64,000 nucleotides of DNA from Amycolatopsis sp. EV170708-02-1 (GTDB taxonomy: Bacteria; Actinomycetota; Actinomycetes; Mycobacteriales; Pseudonocardiaceae), in assembly GCF_022479115.1 (NCBI RefSeq), contig NZ_CP092497.1, positions 3,224,001 through 3,288,000 of the forward strand, given 5' to 3'. Within the stretch, counting starts at the first letter, position 1. Every line of letters starts with the position of its first letter. A program made the position numbers and the translations under genes. Positions 47,368 through 57,693 of the stretch are shown piece by piece. The notes under the pieces are model-generated. The model was not told where the DNA came from, did no database searches, and saw only the letters and a program-made list of their open reading frames with translations.

Positions 47368-48519
47368 GTGAAGCTCCTGCACACCTCCGACTGGCATATC
47401 GGCCGCACCTTCCACGGCGCCGATCTGCTCGCCGAACAGGAAGCCGTGCTGGGTCACCTCGCCGATCTCGTGGTCGCCGAGTCGGTCGACGTCGTGCTCG
47501 TGTCCGGGGACATCTACGACCGTGCGGTGCCCTCGGCGGAGGCCGTGCGCGTGGCCACCACGGCGCTGGGCCGGATCCGCCAGGCCGGGGCGAAACTGGT
47601 GATGACACCCGGCAACCACGACTCCGCGCCGCGGCTGGGCGCGTTCGCCGAATTCGCCGCGGCGGGCGGGCTGCATCTGCGCGCCACGATCGACGGGCTC
47701 GCCGAGCCGGTGCTGCTGTCCGACGAACACGGCGAGGTCGCCCTCTACGGGATCCCGTATCTGGAACCGGAACCCGCGCGCCACGCCCTCGGCGTCCCCG
47801 AGGCCCGCGGCCACACCGGCGTGCTCACCGAAGCGATGCGGCGGATCCGTGAGGATCTCGCCGGGCGGCCGTCCGGGACGCGGTCGGTGGTGCTCGCGCA
47901 CGCCTTCGTCACCGGCGGCGAGCCGACCGAATCCGAGCGGACCATCGCGGTCGGCGGCGTCGAGCAGGTGCCGGGTTCGGTGTTCGACGGCGTCGATTAC
48001 GTCGCGCTCGGTCACCTGCACGGCCCGCAGACCCTCGCCGAGCACCTGCGCTATTCGGGCAGCCCGCTGGCGTACTCGTTTTCCGAGACACGCCAACGGA
48101 AATCGGTCTGGCTGGTGGAACTCGGCGCCGACGGGCTGGCCGAGGTCCGGCGCCACGAACTGCCCGTGCCGCGCCGGCTCGCGATGCTGCGAGGCGAGCT
48201 GGCGGAGCTGCTTTCGGATCCTGACCACGACGGCCTCACCGAACACTTCCTCTCCTTCACCGTCACCGACCGGGTCCGCCCGATCGACGCCATGCGCAAG
48301 CTGCGTGAGCGGTTCCCGTACGCGGTACACATGGACTGGCAGCCGGAAGGCGGCCACGACGGGGCCGCGCTGAAATACGCCGAAGCCGTCCGCGGGCGGT
48401 CCGACGTCGAGATCACCCGCAGTTTCCTGGAGGACTGCCGTGGCTCCGCGCCGTCGGAGAGCGAGGAGCGGCTGGTGCTGGCGGCGCTGGGCGCGGCGGG
48501 CAGGGAGCGCGAAGTATGA
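47368..48519 (+). CDS. sbcD: SbcD, nuclease subunit of SbcCD
   Basis: 383 residues from GTG 47368. Mre11-type phosphoesterase motifs: LLHTSDWHIGRTFHG (~3), VDVVLVSGDIYDRAVPS, VMTPGNHDSAPRLG, LAHAFVTGGE and DYVALGHLHGPQ. With SbcC it cuts hairpins and protein-blocked DNA ends. The TGA stop overlaps the sbcC ATG by 4 bp. Confidence 0.95.
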   Translation: MKLLHTSDWHIGRTFHGADLLAEQEAVLGHLADLVVAESVDVVLVSGDIYDRAVPSAEAVRVATTALGRIRQAGAKLVMTPGNHDSAPRLGAFAEFAAAGGLHLRATIDGLAEPVLLSDEHGEVALYGIPYLEPEPARHALGVPEARGHTGVLTEAMRRIREDLAGRPSGTRSVVLAHAFVTGGEPTESERTIAVGGVEQVPGSVFDGVDYVALGHLHGPQTLAEHLRYSGSPLAYSFSETRQRKSVWLVELGADGLAEVRRHELPVPRRLAMLRGELAELLSDPDHDGLTEHFLSFTVTDRVRPIDAMRKLRERFPYAVHMDWQPEGGHDGAALKYAEAVRGRSDVEITRSFLEDCRGSAPSESEERLVLAALGAAGREREV

Positions 48520-51467
48520 GGCTGCACCGGTTGGAGGTCGCCGCTTTCGGTCCGTACGCGGGCCGGGAGGTGGTGGACTTCGACGCGCTCGGCGCCGACG
48601 GCCTGTTCCTGCTGCACGGTGACACCGGCGCGGGGAAGACGACGCTGCTCGACGCGATCGCGTTCGCGTTGTTCGGCACCGTCCCCGGCGCTCGCGGCGA
48701 GGTCAAACGGCTGCGCTGCGACCTCGCCGAGCCGGATCAGGTCACCGAAGTCGTCCTCGAACTGACCGTGCAGGGCCAGCGGATGCGGATCGCGCGCAAC
48801 CCCGAGTACCAGCGGCCCAAGCGCCGGGGCGAGGGGATGACCGTCCAGCAGGCGAAGGCGGTGCTGAGCTGGGTCGGCACGGTGCCCGCCGGCCACGTGG
48901 CCGAGGGCATCACGCGGATCGACGAGGTCGCGCGCACGGTCGAACGGCTCATCGGCATGACGCACGAGCAGTTCTTCCAGGTGGTCCTGCTGCCGCAGGG
49001 CGAATTCGCGCGGTTCCTGCGCGCGAACACGGCCGAGCGCGAGGAGCTTCTGGAGCGGCTGTTCGGCACCGAGCGCTTCTCGGATGTCGAGCACTGGTTC
49101 GCGAATCTGCGTGCCGAACGCGGCCGGGAGTTGCACGCCCGGCAGCAGACCCTGCGGGAATGGGTCGCGCGGTTCGCGCAGGTCGCTGGGCAGGAAGCAC
49201 CCGAAGAGGGGCAGGCCGAATGGGTCGGCGAGGTGCTCGCCGAGTCGGCGCGCCAACTTGGCGAGGCGCAGGAACGCGACACGAAGGCGCGTGCGGCGGC
49301 CAAGAAGGCTGAAGCCGTTTGGCAGGAGAACCGGAGCACCGCCGAGCGGATCCGCCGGGTGCGCACCGCGTACACGCGGCTGTCGGTGATCGCCGAGCAG
49401 GCGGACCAGCGCGCGGAGTGGGCGGAAGAGGTCGAGGCGGCTCATCGCGCGGCCGGGGTGGTCGCGGAAGCCGATCTGCTCGAACGCAGGCTGGACCAGC
49501 TTGCCGAGGCCGAAGCCGCCGAAGCTCTCCGGGCCACGGAAGTCCCGGACGCCGCGGACAGCTCCGCCGCGGAGCTGCGCGCTCGGGCCGGTGGTCTGCG
49601 TGAAGAGGCGGGGGCGCTCGCCGAACTCGTGGCGGAAAGCGAGCAGCAGCACCGGGATCTGGCTCGGCGTGAGCAGCTGACCGCCGTCGCCGTCAAGGCG
49701 GAGAAGCAGGCTGAGGAGTTCGCCGCCGAGCTGGGCGCCGCACCGGAGAAGGTCGCAGCCTTGCGTGCCGAGGTGGCCGCTGCCGCCGAGGCCGAGGCGA
49801 AGCTCGACGGTGCCCGCACGCGCGTCGACGAGCTGACCGCGCTGGCCCGGGACGCCGACGAGATGCCTCGGGTGAAGCAGGCCGTCGAGCGGGCGCGTGT
49901 GGCGGTCAGCGAGGCCGTGGACGCCCAGCAACTGGCCCGGCAGCACCGGCTGGATCTGCGGGAGCGGCGTCTCGAAGGGATGGCGGCCGAACTCGCCGCC
50001 GGTCTCCGCGCGGGTGAGGATTGCCCGGTCTGCGGGGCGACGGACCATCCGTCGCCGGCGACGCACACCGGCGGCCTGGTCGACCCCGAGGACGAACGCC
50101 GCGCCGAAATCGCTGAGCAGCAGGCGCATACGCGGCGTGAGAAGGCGAAAGCCGTGTTGCAGGAGGCCGAAAACCGCCTGACCGTCCTGATCGAACGGTT
50201 GGGCGAGCACACCGCCGAAAGCCTGTGGGCCGGGCTCGGCGAGGCGCGCGACCTGGTCGCCACGCTGTCGGAAGCCGCTCGCCGGAGGCCTGCGCTCGAG
50301 ACCCGGATCGGTGCCCTGGAACGGAAGATCGAGCAGCTGACCGGCCAGCGCGGGGCGGCCGAGCGTCGGGCGGTCGAAATCGCGACCGAGGTACGCGGTC
50401 TGTCGGAGCGGCTGGCCGAACGTGAGCGTCGGTTGGAGAGCGCGCGCGGGGAATTCGCCGACGTCGCGGCCCGGCGGCGGCATCTGCTCGGCTTCGCAAC
50501 CCGACTCGACGCGCTCGCCGAAGCACGGCTGAGCGTCGCGGGGGCAAGAGAACGGCGTGACGAGCAAGCGAAGCTGGTCAAGGAAGCGTTGCGGGCCAAG
50601 GGTTTCGCCGATCTCGACGAGATGCGTGCCGCGGCGCGGCCGGACGAGCAGATCACGAAACTGGAGGCCAGCCTCGCCGACGCGAAGGTGATGGAGCGGG
50701 CCGCCCGCGAGGAACTCGCGCAACCCGACCTGTTCGGCATCTCGCCGGAGGACGAGATCGACGTCGGCGCTTCGGCGGACGCGGCGCAGGACACACGAGG
50801 CGAGGCCGAACAGGCTTTCGCGGCCCTGCGGACGGCGAAGACGCGGCACACGGACCTGACCGGCCTCGCCGAGCGGGTGACGTCCTTGATGGCGGAGCTG
50901 GCGCCGGTCGAAGAGCGGTACCTCGAACTGAGGGCGCTGGCCGAAGTGGTCAACGGACGCGGGCAGAACGCGCGGAAGATGTCGCTGCGCTCTTATGTGC
51001 TGGCCGCGAGGCTGGAGGAGGTCGCGGTCGCGGCGACCGCGCGCCTGCGGACGATGAGCCAGGGCCGCTACTCCTTCGTGCACTCCGACGCGGCCGGGGC
51101 GCGGGGCACGCGCGGCGGCCTCGGGCTCGACGTGCTCGACGACTACTCCGGCACCATCCGGCCCGCGAAGACGCTTTCGGGCGGCGAGTCCTTCCTCGCG
51201 TCACTCTCGCTGGCCCTGGGGCTCGCCGACGTTGTCGCCGCCGAAACCGGCGGAGCGCTGCTGGACACGCTGTTCATCGACGAGGGCTTCGGCACGCTGG
51301 ACGCCGAGACGCTCGACATCGTCATGAACATCCTCGACGAGCTTCGCGCCGGCGGGCGAGTGGTCGGGCTGGTTTCGCACGTGGAGGAGCTGCGGCAGCG
51401 GATCCCGACGCGGCTACGCGTCCGGAAGGCGCGTACGGGCTCTTCGGTGGAGATCCACGCCGCCTGA
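48516..51467 (+). CDS. sbcC: SbcC, SMC-like ATPase subunit of SbcCD
   Basis: 983 residues. Walker A GDTGAGKTTLLDAI (~34-41) and the Q-loop region HEQFFQVVLLPQGEFARFLRA come first. Long coiled coils meet at a zinc hook CPVCGATDHPSP (~503). The ABC signature LSGGESFLASLSLALGL (~886) and Walker B LLDTLFIDEGFGTLD (~919) close the ATPase head. Size agrees with the family. Co-translated with sbcD (ATGA). Cleaves DNA palindromes, notable in a genome this rich in intergenic palindromes. Confidence 0.95.
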   Translation: MRLHRLEVAAFGPYAGREVVDFDALGADGLFLLHGDTGAGKTTLLDAIAFALFGTVPGARGEVKRLRCDLAEPDQVTEVVLELTVQGQRMRIARNPEYQRPKRRGEGMTVQQAKAVLSWVGTVPAGHVAEGITRIDEVARTVERLIGMTHEQFFQVVLLPQGEFARFLRANTAEREELLERLFGTERFSDVEHWFANLRAERGRELHARQQTLREWVARFAQVAGQEAPEEGQAEWVGEVLAESARQLGEAQERDTKARAAAKKAEAVWQENRSTAERIRRVRTAYTRLSVIAEQADQRAEWAEEVEAAHRAAGVVAEADLLERRLDQLAEAEAAEALRATEVPDAADSSAAELRARAGGLREEAGALAELVAESEQQHRDLARREQLTAVAVKAEKQAEEFAAELGAAPEKVAALRAEVAAAAEAEAKLDGARTRVDELTALARDADEMPRVKQAVERARVAVSEAVDAQQLARQHRLDLRERRLEGMAAELAAGLRAGEDCPVCGATDHPSPATHTGGLVDPEDERRAEIAEQQAHTRREKAKAVLQEAENRLTVLIERLGEHTAESLWAGLGEARDLVATLSEAARRRPALETRIGALERKIEQLTGQRGAAERRAVEIATEVRGLSERLAERERRLESARGEFADVAARRRHLLGFATRLDALAEARLSVAGARERRDEQAKLVKEALRAKGFADLDEMRAAARPDEQITKLEASLADAKVMERAAREELAQPDLFGISPEDEIDVGASADAAQDTRGEAEQAFAALRTAKTRHTDLTGLAERVTSLMAELAPVEERYLELRALAEVVNGRGQNARKMSLRSYVLAARLEEVAVAATARLRTMSQGRYSFVHSDAAGARGTRGGLGLDVLDDYSGTIRPAKTLSGGESFLASLSLALGLADVVAAETGGALLDTLFIDEGFGTLDAETLDIVMNILDELRAGGRVVGLVSHVEELRQRIPTRLRVRKARTGSSVEIHAA

Positions 51468-51483
51468 CAAGACCGCGATGGGT

Positions 51484-51529
51484 CTCGTGAGTGGTAAGGA
51501 CGGTTAGAACCGTCCTTACCACTCACGAG
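51484..51529. repeat. 22-bp perfect palindrome between sbcC and ogt
   Basis: The arm at 51484-51505 (CTCGTGAGTGGTAAGGACGG...) pairs perfectly with 51508-51529, leaving a 2-nt centre. It is located 17 bp after the sbcC stop and 6 bp before the ogt stop, so it can end both transcripts. No T-run follows. Confidence 0.85.
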
Positions 51530-51534
51530 GCGGT

Positions 51535-52035
51535 TCAGGCGGCTTCGTGGGTCAGCAGCCACTGCTTCGCCGGAACGCCCCACCGGAAGTTCCCCACGCC
51601 GCCGCCGGTCCGCACCACCCGGTGGCACGGCACGAACAACGCCGCCGCGTTCTTCGCGCACGCCGACGCGGCCGCCCGTACCGCCGCCGGGTTCCCCGCC
51701 AGCGCCGCGTACTCCGCGTAGCTCACCGGCTCGCCCGCGGGCACCTTCCGCAGGATTTCCCAAGCGTGCTCCCGGAAAGCGCCGGACCGTTGCCGCACCT
51801 CGATGTCGGCGACGGCGTCCAGGTCGCCGTCGTGGTACCGGCGGATCGCGGTGCTCACCGGCCCCAGATCCCGTCGCTCCTTCACCTCGCCGGGGGCGAG
51901 CGACGGCGAGATCAGCGGCGTCAGTTCGGCGACGTCGCCGGTCCAGCCCGAGGCGAGCACGGCCCCGTCACCCGCCACCACGGCGGTGAACGGGCCGATC
52001 TTCGTGTCCATTGTGGACCAATACGCGATGCTCAT
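51535..52035 (-). CDS. ogt: Methylated-DNA-protein cysteine methyltransferase
   Basis: 166 residues from ATG 52035 with AAAGGAAG upstream. Transfers methyl groups from O6-methylguanine to its own Cys in VPCHRVVRTGG (~138). RKVPAGEPVSYAEYAALAGNPAAVRAAASACAKN is the helix-turn-helix that enters DNA and FRWGVPAKQWLL follows the active site. It lies 10 bp after the ada-alkA gene, as Rv1316c follows Rv1317c in M. tuberculosis. Confidence 0.95.
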   Translation of the reverse strand: MSIAYWSTMDTKIGPFTAVVAGDGAVLASGWTGDVAELTPLISPSLAPGEVKERRDLGPVSTAIRRYHDGDLDAVADIEVRQRSGAFREHAWEILRKVPAGEPVSYAEYAALAGNPAAVRAAASACAKNAAALFVPCHRVVRTGGGVGNFRWGVPAKQWLLTHEAA

Positions 52036-52045
52036 CGTCTTCCTT

Positions 52046-53490
52046 TCAAGCGCGCAACAGGTACATGCCGGCGTACGAGGACCAGGGCTGCCAGGCCCGT
52101 CCGCGTTCGGCCAGCGTCTTTTCGTCGTCGGTGATGCCCAGCGCCGCCGCTCCACGGCGCAGCGCCGGGTCGCCGGTCAGCAGGACGTCCGGTGCGCCGA
52201 GCACCCGCATCAGGACGTAGTCCGCGATCCCCGGCCCGATCCCCGGGAGCTCCAGCAGCTCCGCCCGCAACTCCAGGGGATCGCGGCCGACGTGGACCGA
52301 CACCTCGTCCGCCAGCGCGCGGGCCACCGCGGCCACACGGTCCGGGCCGTGTTCGGCGATCTGGGCCGCCGTCGGGAACACGATGGTCAGCCCTTCGAGT
52401 GACTCGTCGCAGCTGGGCACGCGTTCGCCGAGGCTTTCGGCGAGCGCGGCCGTCTCGGCGGGGGTGAGCATCGCGCGCAGCACGAGCTCGTCGCCGTCGA
52501 CGGCACCGGGCACCCGGATGCCGGGGATCGCCTCGACCAGCGGCGCGAGCGCCGGATCGGCCCCGAGTACCCGCGCGACCGCCTCGGGGTCGGCGTCGAG
52601 GTCGAGCAGCCGCCGCACCCTGGCCACCGCACTGCCCAGGTCACGCAGGTCGGTGAGCCGCAGGTCGCAGCGGACGTGGTCGTCCTTCGCCGTCAGCCAC
52701 ACCACGCCGATGCCGTGCGCGAGCCGCAGCGTGCGGCCGTAGCCGGTCACCTCGGATTCGTCGCGCGTCACGTGCTCGACGCCGGGAATCGCCTGGTCGG
52801 CCAGGAAGTTCAGCGTCCCGTCCGCGTCGAACGGTTTCCGGAACGGCAGCCGCAGGCTCAACCGCGTCCCGGTCGGCGGCTCCTCGGCCTTGCGACGGCG
52901 AAGGCTCGCCGCGCGAAGCTGCGAGGGCGTCGTCGCGAAGACCTCTCGGATCGTCTCGTTGAACTGGCGGACGCTGGAGAACCCCGCGGCGAACGCGACG
53001 TCGGTCAGCGGGAGCCCGGACATCTCGATCAGCAACCGCGCCGAATGCGCCCGGTGCGCCCTGGCCAGCGCCAGCGGACCGGCCCCGAGCTCCGCGGTGA
53101 GGACGCGCCCGAGCTGGCGTTCGGAATAGCCGAGCCGCCGCGCGAGCCCGGGGACGCCGTCCCGTTCGACGGTGCCGTCCGAGATGAGCCGCATCGCCCG
53201 CGCGGCGAGGTCGGCCCGGATATCCCAATCGGGGAGCCGGGGACCGCGTCGGGCAGGCAACGGCGGCAGGCGCGGAAACCGTGGGACTGGGCGGCCGCCG
53301 ACGTCGGGTAGAAGCGGACGTTCTGCTGCTTCGGCGTCGAGGCGGGGCACGACGGACGGCAGTAGATCCCGGTGGTGGAGACGGCCATGATGAACTGGCC
53401 GTCGAACCGGGAATCACGGGCGGCGACGGCGCGGTAACACCGTTCGGTGTCGCGCCACACGGCCCGCTCGGCCAGGGTCTGCTCGGTCAT
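52046..53490 (-). pseudogene. alkA: Ada-AlkA fusion (AdaA domain, AraC HTH, AlkA glycosylase), frameshifted
   Basis: From ATG 53490, the first frame encodes the Ada phosphotriester domain with its Cys4 site ([11 protein letters not shown] ~41-45; [11 protein letters not shown] ~75) and then goes out of frame. The second frame resumes with [16 protein letters not shown], an AraC-type helix-turn-helix, and the AlkA domain with LPGIGPGIADYVLMRVLG and a D-P catalytic region (TGDPALRRG). The break is at 53231-53234: on the coding strand TCCCCGAT should be TCCCCCGAT. With one C added it gives 481 residues, near Rv1317c (496). It could be a sequencing error. Confidence 0.88.
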
Positions 53491-53581
53491 GACATCGATC
53501 GTGCCACCAGGTCGGGGGCGCGGCTGGCGGAAATCCGACACCGCGATCAAGGCCTCGGCGGATGGGGCGGCGGGCGGCACG

Positions 53582-53587
53582 TAGACT
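53582..53587 (+). promoter_or_regulatory. -10 box of leaderless ychF
   Basis: TAGACT lies 8 nt before the GTG start at 53596, and no ribosome site is present. Typical actinobacterial leaderless layout. Confidence 0.55.
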
Positions 53588-53595
53588 TCTGGCCC

Positions 53596-54678
<1,083 letters not shown>

Positions 54679-54724
54679 TCGATCGAGGCAACTTGCGGTC
54701 TGCGGTTCACCGCGTGGAGTGACT

Positions 54725-54756
54725 GTTTGGTGTTCGGTATTGACCGAACACCGAAC
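54725..54756. promoter_or_regulatory. Inverted repeat in front of the AbiE-like operon, candidate operator
   Basis: GTTTGGTGTTCGGT (54725-54738), ATTG, ACCGAACACCGAAC (54743-54756): 14-bp arms with one mismatch, containing a doubled ACCGAAC. TTGACC inside it can serve as a -35. AbiEi antitoxins are known to repress their own promoter through inverted repeats, so autoregulation here is likely. Confidence 0.6.
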
Positions 54757-54768
54757 AGTGTGGAACAT

Positions 54769-55827
54769 ATGCTCGTGGATCCCCTTCAGCGAGCGAGGAA
54801 TGCTCTGGATGCCCTGACCAGCGCGGTCGGGTCACTGGGGCTCTCCACGCGTCAGGGAGATGTCGATGCGCCCCCCGGCCGCGATCTCGTCATCGTGTTT
54901 CCTGACGACAGGGAAGTCGCCCTTCAGGTCAAGACGGTCGCGTTGATCACGACCGACAGCTTGCCCGGTCTGCTCCGTCGCTGGTCGACGAGCGAGATCG
55001 AGGGAGGCAGAAGAGTGGTGGTGGCGGACAGGATTACGGCGGAGGCGCGGAGCACCCTCAACCAGGCTGGTTGGGGATGGCTGGACCTACGCGGCCATCT
55101 GAGGCTTACCGGTCCAGGGCTGTTCATAGACTCGGATGTTCCCGTCCTCGTAGGGCCGGAGACGGACCGGCAGGGGATCATCGGCAGGGTCGGTATCGAG
55201 CTCGCCGCTCTGCTGCTGCTCGACCCCGCTCGGCGGATCGGTGTTCGTGCGGCTGCTGCCGCGTTGTCTCGCGCGCCCAGTTCGATCTCCGAAACCTTCG
55301 CGGCATTGCGAGGCGCGGGCCTCGTGGATGAAGACAACAAGCCGGTTCTGCCTGCACTTTTCTGGGAGCTCGCCGAGCACTGGAAGCCGGTCAGCCGTGA
55401 TGTGGCGAGTGTCCCTGCTCCGGACGGAGGACGGGACAACGCCGCGCTCCGGTTGGGCATGGACGACGTCGAATCGAACGTTGGATGGGCCTTGACCGAC
55501 ACTGTCGCGGCCGCGGCCTACGGTGCACCTGTATCCATCCGTGCTGATCACCCGCCGGATTTCTACGTTCCTGATCAGGGCACGCTGAGACGATCCGTGC
55601 AACTGCTGGGGACGGCCACGACGGCCACCATGCGGGCGGGTCGTGTCCGTATCGCCCCGGTGCCGCTGGTGTGCGCTCGTCGCATAGATGCCACAGAGTG
55701 GTCGGACGAGAAGTGGCCGCTGGCGAATCCGCTGTTCGTCGCCCTGGATCTGGCGCAGGATCCGGGTCGGGGCGCGGAAATCCTTGACGGCTGGACTCCT
55801 GAGAGGGTCGGGGTCCGTGTCTGGTGA
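54769..55827 (+). CDS. AbiEi-like antitoxin/regulator
   Basis: 352 residues from ATG 54769; TTG 54727 and GTG 54730 would start inside the inverted repeat. The N-terminal ~110 residues have a nuclease-like alpha/beta pattern ([15 protein letters not shown], then [33 protein letters not shown]). A winged helix follows ([50 protein letters not shown]). The C-terminal part ([23 protein letters not shown]) resembles the AbiEi C-domain. The overlap of 11 bp with the next gene shows a two-gene operon. The family is inferred from arrangement and motif style. Confidence 0.65.
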   Translation: MLVDPLQRARNALDALTSAVGSLGLSTRQGDVDAPPGRDLVIVFPDDREVALQVKTVALITTDSLPGLLRRWSTSEIEGGRRVVVADRITAEARSTLNQAGWGWLDLRGHLRLTGPGLFIDSDVPVLVGPETDRQGIIGRVGIELAALLLLDPARRIGVRAAAAALSRAPSSISETFAALRGAGLVDEDNKPVLPALFWELAEHWKPVSRDVASVPAPDGGRDNAALRLGMDDVESNVGWALTDTVAAAAYGAPVSIRADHPPDFYVPDQGTLRRSVQLLGTATTATMRAGRVRIAPVPLVCARRIDATEWSDEKWPLANPLFVALDLAQDPGRGAEILDGWTPERVGVRVW

Positions 55828-56569
55828 ACCGGCGGTCGTGGTTCTCGCTGGCAGGTCGATGACCCAGATCGTCAGCGCGATACCCGTGGTCGCCGAGCAG
55901 ACGGGACGTCCGGTAGTGCTTGTGGGCGGTCTTGCCGTCATGTGCCGGCTGACGACGCCGTACCGGGTGACAACCGACCTCGACACGGTTGATCGTCGGG
56001 CCGTGAACGAGGACTCTCAGCTGCAACTCCTCGTGGCGGCCGGTGCGACGCCGAGCGGGCCGGCCGGTGCCTTGGTCCGTACCCCGTGGGGCGAGGTGCA
56101 GGTCGACGTCCTTGAGGTTACCGACGCAGACATCGATGAACTTCCGGATGACCCGACCGATCGCCTTCATGTCCAAGCTCATGCGTGGGCGGCGTCTACT
56201 GCGTCTGAGCTCCTGCTCAGCGCGGAGGGGATTTCGCCCCTCGCAGTGCGAGTAGCCGAGCCGGGTCCCATTGTCGCGATGAAACTGCAGTCGATAATGA
56301 ATCGCGGCGCCGCCAAGGAGGGGACGGATCTCTTGGACGTCGTGCGCATCACGCTTGACCGCACCTGCGGGCCAGTGTCGCGAGATCAGCTTGAGTCCGC
56401 TGAAGCGCAGTTACGCGCCGACGCACTCCTTCATACTCGACAATGGTTCGATCGTTTTGAAGCTCAATCGCTGAGAAAGATCAGAGCCGTGCCCGAGGGT
56501 CGAGATGTGGAGATCGACGACTTGAGGTTGGTCGGTGACCTGCTCGCCGGGGCGCTCGACCGGCCATGA
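55817..56569 (+). CDS. AbiEii-like nucleotidyltransferase toxin
   Basis: 250 residues from GTG 55817, overlapping the antitoxin stop; ATG 55859 is possible. The nucleotidyltransferase signature PVVLVGGLAVMCRLTTPYRVTTDLDTV has the GG and D-x-D metal pair, and a third acidic residue may be in GEVQVDVLEV. RVAEPGPIVAMKLQSIMNRGAAKEGTDLLDVVRIT is the K-x-x-A...D-x-x-D helix typical of AbiEii/MenT-type toxins. Such toxins modify tRNA or nucleotides. The islet context supports a type IV toxin-antitoxin call. Confidence 0.7.
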   Translation: MSGEPAVVVLAGRSMTQIVSAIPVVAEQTGRPVVLVGGLAVMCRLTTPYRVTTDLDTVDRRAVNEDSQLQLLVAAGATPSGPAGALVRTPWGEVQVDVLEVTDADIDELPDDPTDRLHVQAHAWAASTASELLLSAEGISPLAVRVAEPGPIVAMKLQSIMNRGAAKEGTDLLDVVRITLDRTCGPVSRDQLESAEAQLRADALLHTRQWFDRFEAQSLRKIRAVPEGRDVEIDDLRLVGDLLAGALDRP

Positions 56570-56618
56570 GACCGCTTGGTCCGTAGCCAGCTGACGTTGT
56601 TTCAGCGGGTAATTCGGC

Positions 56619-56640
56619 GGAGTTCCGCTTCAACGTCTGA
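56619..56640. repeat. Right 22-bp direct repeat, candidate attR
   Basis: Exact copy of the ychF 3' end (GGAGTTCCGCTTCAAC through TGA), 50 bp after the toxin stop. It lies 18 bp before the ATG at 56659. It encodes nothing here, which marks it as the scar of an insertion or the ancestral end of ychF. Confidence 0.85.
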
Positions 56641-56658
56641 CACCAAGGAGCCAAGGGC

Positions 56659-56985
56659 ATGAGTGCCGATCGCGACGTCTCGTTCATCGATCGCTGGGGC
56701 GTCCAGATCGAAGACGACATCTCCGTCGAGGCCTTCGGTGCCCTGCTCGACGCGCTCAACGACGACGACGATGCCGAGCACGTCGTCGTCGACATCAACG
56801 ACAGCGACGACTGGTTCGTCGAGTTCACCCGTCGCTCTGTCAGTTTCCAGCAGGCAGAACGAGGCGGGGAAGTCGTCGGCACCCTTGACTACGCCGACCG
56901 CGACGAGGCGCTCGCGATCGCCAAGGAGTTCATCGACGGTGACTTCGAGGCGCTTCGCGCACGCTCCTGGAAGTCCGACGGGTGA
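56659..56985 (+). CDS. Small acidic hypothetical protein
   Basis: 108 residues, AAGGAG upstream of the ATG. Very acidic (DDDDAEHVVVDINDSDDWFVEFTRRSVSFQQAERGGEVVGTLDYADRDEALAIAKEFIDGD). The middle looks like a small alpha/beta sheet domain of an immunity or regulatory protein; no family recognised. Before the islet came in it was directly downstream of ychF. Convergent with the next gene, 1 bp apart. Confidence 0.7.
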   Translation: MSADRDVSFIDRWGVQIEDDISVEAFGALLDALNDDDDAEHVVVDINDSDDWFVEFTRRSVSFQQAERGGEVVGTLDYADRDEALAIAKEFIDGDFEALRARSWKSDG

Positions 56986-56986
56986 A

Positions 56987-57355
56987 TCACACGCCGTAGC
57001 GATCCTGGAACAGCTTCGCGGGTGCCTCGCCGTGCCTCGCCGTATAGGCCGCCACGATCTCGTCCGCGACATCCTCACCGGCTTGAAGACGGACGAGATA
57101 CGGAACCACCCAGTGCAGCTCGGCGGCGTCGAAGTTCTCCTCCCACAGCGGGCTGAGCCCGGCCCGCGACTCGTCGAGCACCGCGGAGAGCGGGACCTGC
57201 CCGCCCGCGTTCACCGGATGCGGGCCCACCGAGATCGAGACGCGGGAAGCGGCCCCCGCGGGGTGCAAGGCCACCTCCATGGGATGCGGGTGACGGCCGG
57301 GCGCCGTGCGTGCGATCACGAGGAACCGCAAGGGCCGCCGTTTCGTCTTCTTCAT
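56987..57355 (-). CDS. Hypothetical protein
   Basis: 122 residues from ATG 57355 (no clear ribosome site). A basic start (MKKTKRRPLRFLVIARTAPGRHPHPMEVALHPAG) and a helical C-terminus (WEENFDAAELHWVVPYLVRLQAGEDVADEIVAAYTARHG). No signal peptide or membrane segment, no family recognised. Divergent from a broken gene at 57398. Confidence 0.6.
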   Translation of the reverse strand: MKKTKRRPLRFLVIARTAPGRHPHPMEVALHPAGAASRVSISVGPHPVNAGGQVPLSAVLDESRAGLSPLWEENFDAAELHWVVPYLVRLQAGEDVADEIVAAYTARHGEAPAKLFQDRYGV

Positions 57356-57397
57356 GCGGCCATTCGAGCACGCCGCCACGGACCGAGGATGAACCGC

Positions 57398-57693
57398 ATG
57401 ACGAGCCCCGCCCTCTCCCCGCTCGCCGGTGCCCTGGCGCGCACGGACTTCGCGGAGAACAGGTACCGCTGGTGTTCGCGCGGCCGGCGCCAAGGTCTCG
57501 CGAGGCTCGGCAGGCAGGAGACGTCGTGTGCGGCCTGACGGTCCAGCTCGGACGCGTGCTCGACTTCGCGGACGACAAGCGGCAAGGGGAGCCCGAGATG
57601 CTGCACGCGCCGGATCCGGAAGCGCCCTACCTGCGGCCGATCATCGGCGGCCGCGGTCAGCTGGGCCACGTCGCCCGAGGCCGGACGTCATGA
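57398..57693 (+). pseudogene. Frameshifted hypothetical gene, first of a three-gene operon
   Basis: The frame from ATG 57398 encodes TSPALSPLAGALARTDFAENRY and then runs into unrelated residues and a stop at 57538. The neighbouring frame carries the natural continuation PLVFARPAPRSREARQAGDVV...EAPYLRPIIGGRGQLGHVARGRTS to 57693. The shift maps to 57464-57467: TACCGC should read TACCCGC. Restoring one C gives 98 residues. The stop overlaps the ATG of the next gene (ATGA). The family is unknown. Confidence 0.65.

Noticed and set aside
48051..51083. 1010-codon open frame opposite sbcC
   Set aside because: Pure GC-frame artefact; sbcC has all its motifs on the plus strand.
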